Origin: Thermococcus sp. JdFR-02
GTDB taxonomy: Archaea; Methanobacteriota_B; Thermococci; Thermococcales; Thermococcaceae
DNA: 64,000 bases
NCBI GenBank assembly: GCA_002009975.1
Contig: MTLP01000022.1
Coordinates: forward strand, 1 to 64,000
Direction: 5' to 3'
In this document: piece after piece, positions 18,362-24,235 of the stretch
Layout of the letters: each line of letters opens with the position of its first letter
Numbering within the stretch: the first letter of the stretch is position 1
The notes under the pieces: generated by a model
The model's database searches: none
Told to the model about the DNA's origin: nothing
What the model saw: only the letters and a program-made list of their open reading frames with translations
Position numbers and translations under genes: made by a program

Positions 18362-19287
18362 TTGAAAAAGTGTTAAATTTAAATAAGGGGGTTCTTTCAG
18401 TTAAACCTCTACAAAAGCTCTCTCATCCAATTTTAAAGCCGTCAAAAGAGGGTTTTGACTCAAAGAATATTTACAATCCTACAGTTGTTAAAGTTAAAGA
18501 CACTATAATCATGCTCTATCGTGCAGAAAGCAAAAAGGATAAAATAACAGGAAGGATAGGGTTAGCCTTAAGTCAAGATGGAATAAACTTCTTGAGACAC
18601 CCAGAGCCAATACTAGAACCAGAGTATGATTATGAAGTTATGGGAGTTGAAGACCCAAGAGTTGTAAAAGTCGGCAACACATATTATATGACTTACACTG
18701 GTTATGACGGCAAGACAGCAAAGCTTTGTATTGCAAGTTCAAAAAACTTAGTAAATTGGAAAAAACATGGTGTAGTCTTTGAAGACTTTCCACAAACAAA
18801 AGACTGGACAAAGAGCGGTGCTATCTTGCCTCAGAAACTAGAAAAGGGAGAATTTAAAGGGAAATATATTATGTATTTTGGAGACTCAAATATATGGTTA
18901 GCCTATTCTAATGATTTGATAAATTGGGAGTACATTGAAAACCCGGTGCTAAAACCAAGAAAAGACAACTTTGATAATGTGCTTGTAGAACCAGGACCAT
19001 TTACAATAATGACAGAATTAGGAATTTTACTAATATACAACAGTGCTGGAAAAGAAGGGGATACGTTAAAATACAAAGTTGGAGTTGCTTTATTTGACAA
19101 AGAAGACCCAACAAAGCTAATAGCTCGTACAGAAAAGCCAATTCTAGAGCCCACTTATGAATGGGAAATCAATGGATGGGTAAATAACGTCGTATTCGTT
19201 GAAGGATTAATTGAGCATGACAACAAAATCTATATCTACTACGGAGGAGCAGATAAATACATTGGATTAGCTTATTGGGAGGTATAA
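18358..19287 (+). CDS. cytosolic GH130 family phosphorylase (PH1107-like)
   Basis: The 309-residue protein lacks a signal peptide and shows the GH130 propeller signs: YNPTVVKVKDTIIMLYRAES, MGVEDPRVVKVGNTYYMTYT, LVNWKKHGVVF and IYYGGADKYIGLAYWEV at the end. GH130 enzymes phosphorolyse beta-1,4-(or 1,2-)mannosides to mannose 1-phosphate. It is co-translated with GH65, and the pairing of an alpha-glucobiose enzyme with a beta-mannoside enzyme is odd. It is related to the secreted copy at 8925. Confidence 0.86.
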   Translation: MIEKVLNLNKGVLSVKPLQKLSHPILKPSKEGFDSKNIYNPTVVKVKDTIIMLYRAESKKDKITGRIGLALSQDGINFLRHPEPILEPEYDYEVMGVEDPRVVKVGNTYYMTYTGYDGKTAKLCIASSKNLVNWKKHGVVFEDFPQTKDWTKSGAILPQKLEKGEFKGKYIMYFGDSNIWLAYSNDLINWEYIENPVLKPRKDNFDNVLVEPGPFTIMTELGILLIYNSAGKEGDTLKYKVGVALFDKEDPTKLIARTEKPILEPTYEWEINGWVNNVVFVEGLIEHDNKIYIYYGGADKYIGLAYWEV

Positions 19288-19339
19288 AGGCTCAGTGGGT
19301 GTTCACTTCTTCATCAATCAGCATGCTTGCTAATCGTCA

Positions 19340-19445
19340 TCGCCTAAATTTGTTTATTTTTATTCTCTTTTAAACTTAGCTAAAATAGCTAAGCTTTTAT
19401 GATATAATGTCCAATAATTATTGAAAAAATTTCGTGGTGATTGAA
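19340..19445 (+). promoter_or_regulatory. T-rich terminator region and palindrome before aminotransferase
   Basis: T-rich runs around 19350-19375 fit an archaeal terminator for the GH65/GH130 operon. CTTAGCTA AAA TAGCTAAG at 19375-19393 is an inverted repeat with 8-base perfect arms, lying just ahead of the probable TATA region (about 19395-19405) of the aminotransferase. It could be an operator. Confidence 0.45.
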
Positions 19446-20642
19446 ATGATACATGCATCTAAAAGGTCGATGGGGATTGAATATGCCATCAGGGATGTTG
19501 TATTGCCTGCAAGAGAACTTGAGAAAAAAGGGATAAAAGTAATCAAACTTAACATTGGTGATCCTGTTAAGTTTGATTTCCAGCCTCCACAGCACATGAA
19601 AGAGGCGTATTGTAAAGCTATTATGGAAGGGCACAACTATTATGGGGATAGCGAGGGAGATTTAGAGCTTAGGAAAGCAATCGTAGAGAGGGAAAAGAAA
19701 AAGAATGGAGTCAACATAACACCTGACGACGTTATGGTAACCGCAGCAGTTACCGAGGCATTACAATTCATCTTTGGTTCCATCGTTGAGGAAGGAGATG
19801 AGGTTTTAATTCCAGGGCCGAGTTATCCTCCATACGTTGCTCTAGTTAAGTTCTATGGAGGAATTCCAAAAGCATATCTAGGAATTGAAGAAGAAGGATG
19901 GCAGCCAGATATAGATGATATGAGGAAAAAGATAAGCGAGAAAACAAAGGCAATAGCAGTTATAAACCCAAACAACCCCACAGGAGCTCTTTATGGTAAG
20001 AAGACTTTGAAAGAGATCATTGATTTAGCTGGAGAATATGACATCCCCATTATAAGTGATGAAATTTATGATTTAATGACTTATGAAGGAAAGCATGTTT
20101 CTCCAGGCTCATTAACTAAAGATGTTCCCGTTATAGTCATGAATGGACTTTCAAAAGTTTACTTTGCAACAGGCTGGCGTTTAGGATACATGTACTTTGT
20201 TGATCCAGAAAACAAGCTTGCTGAAGTTAAAGAAGCAATTGGAAAGCTCGCAAGAATTAGGCTTTGTCCAAACACTCCAGCGCAAAAAGCGGCGATTGCC
20301 GGATTAATAGGTCCAATGGACTATCTCGATGAATATATGGCGAAGCTAAAAGAAAGGAGAGACTACATTTACAAGCGCTTAAATGAAATTCCAGGAATAA
20401 GCACGCAAAAACCTGAAGGAGCGTTCTACATATTCCCCAAGATAGAAGAAAGAAGCAAATGGAAGAGTGATAAAGAGTTCGTGCTTGATGTCCTAAGAAA
20501 TGCCCACATATTGGTAGTTCACGGCTCTGGATTTGGAGAGGGTGGAGAATGGCACTTCAGAGCAGTGTTCTTGCCACCTGTCGAGATTCTTGAACAAGCT
20601 ATGGACAACTTAGAAAAGTTCATGAAAGAAAAACTAAAGTAA
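19446..20642 (+). CDS. alanine aminotransferase-type PLP enzyme
   Basis: The 398-residue enzyme starts at ATG 19446, with GGTGAT before it; two in-frame GTGs upstream lie inside the ribosome site. It closely follows the Pyrococcus alanine aminotransferase pattern: LNIGDPVKFDFQPP, HNYYGDSEGDLELRKAI, NPNNPTGALYGK, SDEIYDLMTYEGKHVS, and the PLP Lys in NGLSKVYFATGWRLGYM, with RAVFLPP near the end. It converts pyruvate plus glutamate to alanine, which these organisms excrete as a fermentation product. Confidence 0.9.
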   Translation: MIHASKRSMGIEYAIRDVVLPARELEKKGIKVIKLNIGDPVKFDFQPPQHMKEAYCKAIMEGHNYYGDSEGDLELRKAIVEREKKKNGVNITPDDVMVTAAVTEALQFIFGSIVEEGDEVLIPGPSYPPYVALVKFYGGIPKAYLGIEEEGWQPDIDDMRKKISEKTKAIAVINPNNPTGALYGKKTLKEIIDLAGEYDIPIISDEIYDLMTYEGKHVSPGSLTKDVPVIVMNGLSKVYFATGWRLGYMYFVDPENKLAEVKEAIGKLARIRLCPNTPAQKAAIAGLIGPMDYLDEYMAKLKERRDYIYKRLNEIPGISTQKPEGAFYIFPKIEERSKWKSDKEFVLDVLRNAHILVVHGSGFGEGGEWHFRAVFLPPVEILEQAMDNLEKFMKEKLK

Positions 20643-20665
20643 TCTCTTCACTTTTTAATTTGTTT

Positions 20666-20869
20666 TTAACCGCCTGAGACAACTGGTATTACTTCAACGT
20701 AATCCCCATCTTTTATTTTAGCATCTTCTAGGGCAACTTTCCCATTAACCTTGGCTATGGCACTTTCTGTGTTGAATCCAACTAATTTTAAGATATCCTT
20801 AACTTTCAATCCCTCTCTAAATTCAAGCTCCCTCTCAATGTTTCTTCCGATGACCTTGACCTTTATCAT
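20666..20869 (-). CDS. ubiquitin-like MoaD/ThiS/SAMP-fold protein
   Basis: The 67-residue protein starts at ATG 20869, with GGGAGTG upstream, and ends in VVSGG, the di-glycine tail that is adenylated in sulphur carriers and SAMP modifiers. The body (VKVIGRNIERELEF...LKVKDIL...VNGKVALEDAKIKDGDYVEVIP) is a typical beta-grasp. It may carry sulphur for molybdopterin, thiamin or tRNA thiolation, or be attached to proteins. No partner E1 enzyme is in the window. Confidence 0.85.
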   Translation of the reverse strand: MIKVKVIGRNIERELEFREGLKVKDILKLVGFNTESAIAKVNGKVALEDAKIKDGDYVEVIPVVSGG

Positions 20870-20907
20870 AAACACTCCCTCCCATTGATGATTTGAAATA
20901 AAAGGTA

Positions 20908-20985
20908 TGGCGCCCCGGCGGGGATTTGAACCCCGGACCTTGAGGTCCGCAGCCTCACGCCCTATCCAGACTAGGCCACCGGGGC
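20908..20985 (-). tRNA. tRNA-Arg (anticodon GCG)
   Basis: The acceptor stem GCCCCGG pairs with CCGGGGC, the anticodon stem TGAGG/CCTCA encloses loop CTGCGGA (anticodon GCG), and the T arm is GGGGTTCAAATCCCC. The discriminator G and an encoded CCA are present. Confidence 0.95.
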
Positions 20986-21113
20986 ATCCAAATGAAGTTT
21001 CCAGGATTTGCTTATAAATTTTGCCTATGGTCTTTATTTAGCTTTTAAGCCTTTTAAGAGAAAGGCGAAAAACTTATAAACCTTCTTTTTTCCTAATATC
21101 TATCGGCAGTTAT

Positions 21114-21191
21114 GCGGTGGTAGTCTAGCCTGGCCTAGGACAGCGGCCTGCCACGCCGCGGGCCCGGGTTCAAATCCCGGCCACCGCACCA
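21114..21191 (+). tRNA. tRNA-Gly (anticodon GCC), integration target
   Basis: Acceptor GCGGTGG pairs with CCACCGC, the anticodon stem GCGGC/GCCGC encloses CTGCCAC (anticodon GCC), and the T arm has GGGTTCAAATCCC; CCA is encoded. The gene is complete. Its 3' part from 21147 is the left att repeat of the provirus, so integration restored a working tRNA. Confidence 0.96.
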
Positions 21192-21192
21192 C
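21147..21192 (+). repeat. left attachment site (attL), 46-bp direct repeat
   Basis: This segment begins in the anticodon loop (CCTGCCACGCC) and runs through the T arm and acceptor to CACCAC. It is identical to 44840-44885. Identity ends abruptly on both sides, so the core is 46 bp. Confidence 0.95.
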
Positions 21193-21399
21193 CACTAATT
21201 TTTCAAGCCTTGAGAGAGCATCTTCTTGCGAAACTATTCCTGCAAGAACCATATTAACCACCCGCGAGAGATTATAACCTCTGCGCCTAACTTCCGCGAC
21301 CAAATCCTCATAAAGGTACAAATGAACACGTTTCTTTCGCCTTGTTTCAGCTTTAACTCCCGAATGAGAGCCGCTATTTTTATGCCCACGTTTGCCCAT
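21147..21399 (-). CDS. int: SSV-type integrase, N-terminal part (int-N)
   Basis: From ATG 21399, 69 unique residues (MGKRGHKNSGSHSGVKAETR onward, basic, with a possible ribbon-helix-helix-like LYLYEDLVAEVRRRGYNLSR) precede the att core. Translation then enters the antisense of the tRNA as VRWPGFEPGPAAWQ. The same peptide begins int-C at 44885, in the same frame. Excision would rebuild a 346-residue integrase (69 + 277). In the integrated state the N-part lacks all catalytic residues, so it should be silent. Confidence 0.9.
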
Positions 21400-21455
21400 T
21401 TTGACCCACTACTATTCCTGTCTATATTATAATATATGAACATTTGGAGTTCACC

Positions 21456-21776
21456 TCATGCTTTAAGCCATTCCCAATAGATCCTACCTAGTTTTATTGT
21501 CCTGGAACCAAAGGCTTTAGAAAAAGCGATGTAATCTTTCCCGTTTATGATAACCCTCTCAAGGATTCCGAGCTCTTCGAGGCGTTTGATCATGTTGTAA
21601 ACCTGTCTGTCTGAAATGTTGCTTACTTCCGCGACTTCTTGAACAAATCTTTTTAAGTTTCCAAGGAAGAGTTTACCGTTGTGCTCTATTTTTAACTTCT
21701 CGAGCAAGTTTTCATACGCCAGCTTGTTGCCTTTTATCATTCCATACTCAAATGCTTTATCTAACCATGAAGTCAT
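21456..21776 (-). CDS. winged-helix transcriptional regulator (provirus)
   Basis: The 106-residue protein has a helical N-terminal part and a winged-helix core in the middle: FVQEVAEVSNISDRQVYNMIKRLEELGILERVIINGKDYIAF, with ISDRQVYNMIKRLEELG as recognition helix. It starts at ATG 21776 after GGGTGA. It sits next to int-N and could control excision or replication genes. The C-terminus (RIYWEWLKA) is short and aromatic. Confidence 0.8.
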   Translation of the reverse strand: MTSWLDKAFEYGMIKGNKLAYENLLEKLKIEHNGKLFLGNLKRFVQEVAEVSNISDRQVYNMIKRLEELGILERVIINGKDYIAFSKAFGSRTIKLGRIYWEWLKA

Positions 21777-21972
21777 ATTTTCACCCGTGAAATGTTTTTT
21801 TCATAAAGCTATTTCTCAAGGACAAAAGAAGCTTTCTCATGCCTTTTTTCTTCAAAGTTGCATGAGTGCTATAGTGAAATAAAGATTTCATATTTATAAA
21901 CCCCTTACCATACAGGCTTGCTTGAGCATCAAGGAAATATTCTGAAAAATTAAGGCACAATTGTGCCACGGC

Positions 21973-22278
21973 TCAAGCCTCCTCTTCAATGCAAGGTTCA
22001 TTATAATAATAGCATTGTAAATCTTTGATGAATCTTCTAAGGAACTCATCTTTCTTGCTTGCTTCAACAAGTACTGCTCCTGCAATAAGAAGCTCTTCAG
22101 GAATGCTGAGTGAAATTTCCCCTTGGCTAACACTGAAAAGCCAGACATCAGCCCCATAAGTCAATTCAACTGCAACTTCCAATTCTTTTCCTTTGAATCG
22201 TATCTTCGCTAATACAATCACCTCATTCTCTAAATCAACCTCAACTTTCTTAACCTCTAAAACCTTCACCAAACCCAT
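21973..22278 (-). CDS. provirus protein of unknown function (101 aa)
   Basis: The gene starts at ATG 22278 with GGGGGTGG upstream. The N-terminal half alternates charged and hydrophobic residues as strands (VLEVKKVEVDLENEVIVLAKIRF), and the C-terminal end is acidic with two Cys (DLQCYYYNEPCIEEEA). No family is recognised. It is preceded by a region with two GAACATTGTTC palindromes. Confidence 0.7.
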   Translation of the reverse strand: MGLVKVLEVKKVEVDLENEVIVLAKIRFKGKELEVAVELTYGADVWLFSVSQGEISLSIPEELLIAGAVLVEASKKDEFLRRFIKDLQCYYYNEPCIEEEA

Positions 22279-22281
22279 CAA

Positions 22282-22446
22282 ACCACCCCCTTTGCTTTTA
22301 TATTAACAAAACAATACCAAAGAAAGCGTCAAAATTGAAGAGATGAACATTGTTCAATTTTGTAATTAAGCGTGTGCTAAGATCTCTCCCTTTACTCACT
22401 CTATCCTGTACATCTATGTCCATTGATTTTGAACATTGTTCAATCA
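22282..22446. promoter_or_regulatory. palindrome-rich control region of provirus
   Basis: TGAACATTGTTCA occurs at 22344-22356 and a longer form, TTGAACATTGTTCAA, at 22429-22443. The first is nested in a hairpin with 10-base arms (CAAAATTGAA at 22330-22339, TTCAATTTTG at 22353-22362). Two copies of one palindrome before a gene suggest binding of a dimeric repressor. Confidence 0.55.
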
Positions 22447-23034
22447 TCAAACTACCCCCTTAAAGAGAAGCTTGAAAGTATCAACAACTTCTTCTGGTTT
22501 CATCTTAACAACAAAATCTTTCTCAATAACTGCATATCTATCTCTTGAAATTCCCTTTCCCCTGACCTCTGATCTTGGAACAACTCTGCTTGCATTGAAC
22601 AAATAGAACTCCTCCCACTCAACATTAACAAAATAGTATAAATCCCTGTTCAAAAGCCTTGAAAGATAGTAAAGTGTCTCAAACTGAGCCCAATTAACAG
22701 TAAGCTTTAAGCCCTTAGTTGTATAAGCATGCTTAAACTTCAGCTCGAAAAAGCCAAGATAACGTTTCCTCCTCCCATTATCCATAACCAAGACAGGAAT
22801 TGCATCAATATCATACATGATCAAGTTATGAGGAAACAGCTGCCTCATGACTGCTGAAAACAAAAGCTTGTTCTGAGCATCATTAAGCTGATTAACGAGA
22901 AAACGCTTAAGTTTCTCATCCTTTATAGTCTCATTTATATACTCCTTTACCGCTTCTATCTCCTCAATAGGCTTTGCCCTAAACTCATTACGAGAAAGCT
23001 GAGAAGAATAAAACGAAAGAACTTGCTTCCTCAT
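22447..23034 (-). CDS. PD-(D/E)XK-type nuclease-like protein (provirus)
   Basis: The 195-residue protein has the spacing of a PD-(D/E)XK nuclease core: YDIDAIPVLVMD, then YLGFFELKFKHAY (E-x-K), then a helix with QFETLYYLSRLL and a strand YYFVNVE, as in Cas4/RecB-like and archaeal virus nucleases. It could process replication intermediates. The start ATG overlaps the upstream stop (ATGA). It ends the mcm-led operon, which supports a role in DNA replication or repair. The fold call rests on motif spacing only. Confidence 0.62.
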   Translation of the reverse strand: MRKQVLSFYSSQLSRNEFRAKPIEEIEAVKEYINETIKDEKLKRFLVNQLNDAQNKLLFSAVMRQLFPHNLIMYDIDAIPVLVMDNGRRKRYLGFFELKFKHAYTTKGLKLTVNWAQFETLYYLSRLLNRDLYYFVNVEWEEFYLFNASRVVPRSEVRGKGISRDRYAVIEKDFVVKMKPEEVVDTFKLLFKGVV

Positions 23035-23348
23035 AAGACTCCCACCTCACCTTGAGATTCGAAGATTTCCTCGACATGGTCCATGTCGAAGATTCCTTCG
23101 TCTCCAGGTCCTACTGTCGAAGATTCCTTCGAACTTCCTGGAGTCGAAAGTTTCTTAGACACTTGACTCAGCCACTTCAAGAACTCAATAATAGCTTCAC
23201 CCTTCTTCTCACTGATCTCAAATTCATCCCCTGTCCCATAATTCACGTAAGCTATCCACTTATGCCTCTTACTGTCATAATAGAAACTGATCTTCTCAAT
23301 CTTGCTTATATCAATCCCAAACTCACGCCACTCAACAACTACTTTCAT
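23031..23348 (-). CDS. provirus protein of unknown function (105 aa)
   Basis: This small acidic protein has a compact N-terminal part (VVVEWREFGIDISKIEKISFYYDSKR to about residue 75) and a low-complexity Ser/Gly/Asp/Glu C-terminus. The DNA encoding that tail contains three near-identical 16-base repeats and a palindrome (23058-23131). It overlaps both neighbours by four bases. No family is recognised. Confidence 0.72.
   Translation of the reverse strand: MKVVVEWREFGIDISKIEKISFYYDSKRHKWIAYVNYGTGDEFEISEKKGEAIIEFLKWLSQVSKKLSTPGSSKESSTVGPGDEGIFDMDHVEEIFESQGEVGVL
23058..23131. repeat. iteron-like repeats inside coding sequence
   Basis: The 16-mer GTCGAAGATTCCTTCG occurs exactly at 23085-23100 and 23116-23131, with a variant TTCGAAGATTTCCTCG at 23058-23073. 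Between the first two lies a perfect palindrome, CGACATGG T CCATGTCG (23072-23088). Repeat spacing is 27 and 31 bases. Confidence 0.6.
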
Positions 23349-23857
23349 GCCCTCACCTCCTGGACCTTCAGCTCTCCAGTCTCGACGTTCAAAACATTCC
23401 TGACAACCCTAACCTTCCACCTATCCCAACTCCTGGAGATCCATGTTCCTGTTGAGCCCTCATTCCTCTTCCACAAGATTGCCGTTACCTTGAACTCTTT
23501 CCCATCAAAGCTCTCAAAAACAAGCCAGGCTCTAAGCTTTGCAACACCACTAGAGCGATAGCCATAATAGATTGCCTCCGCAAAAATAGGAGCGTATCTA
23601 ATGATAATCTTCCTCTTTCTCTTTCCTTTAAGCTGCAGAAATTCCCTATTGTTCCACTTCTTGAACTTTTTAAATTCTATATCAACCTCTGGTGGTTTGA
23701 ACTCTCTAACCCCAAGTTCTGGTAAAGAAAAGTCGTAGTGGGCAAAGAAGCTTCTGAGCTGCTCATATTCTGCTTTAGTTATGAAACGAGGCATATTGTA
23801 TGGTGGAATTATAAATTTGACATCACCAACCCTGACAACAACAGCAGCTTCGCTCAT
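23345..23857 (-). CDS. provirus protein of unknown function (170 aa)
   Basis: The protein is basic in the middle (LKGKRKRKIIIRYAP) and rich in Trp and Phe toward the end (WLVFESFDGKEF, TAILWKRNEG, WISRSWDRWKVR), which suits a nucleic-acid-binding beta-rich domain. No family is recognised. It lies in the tightly overlapping operon that starts with mcm. GGGGGTGAAAGG precedes the ATG. Confidence 0.72.
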   Translation of the reverse strand: MSEAAVVVRVGDVKFIIPPYNMPRFITKAEYEQLRSFFAHYDFSLPELGVREFKPPEVDIEFKKFKKWNNREFLQLKGKRKRKIIIRYAPIFAEAIYYGYRSSGVAKLRAWLVFESFDGKEFKVTAILWKRNEGSTGTWISRSWDRWKVRVVRNVLNVETGELKVQEVRA

Positions 23858-24231
23858 CCTTTCACCCCCACTTTGATGATGGGAACCTCAGGAACTTCGG
23901 TTTCTGGAATTTGATAACGAGATACGAGAATAGCCTTCTCCTCTTTGCTCCAATGTGCGTGGGCAAGGGATTGCAATTTGGTGAGAATCTCTTTATATTT
24001 TTTATAAGGAACCTTTTGCCTAAGCCTTATTTTGTAGTATTTCCCATCAATAATTATTTTCACAGGCACGTCAAGGCTTTTAAGGACCTGCTTAACACGC
24101 TCAAGCTCCAGAACCTCAGCTTTCCCTGGCACCTCGTCATCATCAATAAGAACCTGAATCTGCTGAGCCTCCCACCTAGCTTTAGCCTCCTCAAACTTAG
24201 AAAGATGTTTAACTTTGGTCCGACCTTTCAT
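23854..24231 (-). CDS. provirus protein of unknown function (125 aa)
   Basis: The N-terminus is basic and helical (KGRTKVKHLSKFEEAKARWEAQQIQ), and the centre carries VPVKIIIDGKYYKIRLRQKVPYKKYKEIL, which is strand-rich. It starts four bases after mcm ends, with GGAGGTGAAAG. A helper of the MCM helicase is a reasonable guess by position only. Confidence 0.72.
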   Translation of the reverse strand: MKGRTKVKHLSKFEEAKARWEAQQIQVLIDDDEVPGKAEVLELERVKQVLKSLDVPVKIIIDGKYYKIRLRQKVPYKKYKEILTKLQSLAHAHWSKEEKAILVSRYQIPETEVPEVPIIKVGVKG

Positions 24232-24235
24232 TCTT

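Noticed and set aside
21781-21969. 62-codon minus-strand open frame between the regulator and the 101-aa gene
   Set aside because: No ribosome site; composition is unlike a protein, and the region holds the promoter and leader of the regulator.
23052-23561. 169-codon plus-strand frame opposite the provirus replication operon
   Set aside because: It runs antisense to two well-supported, overlapping genes with good ribosome sites.
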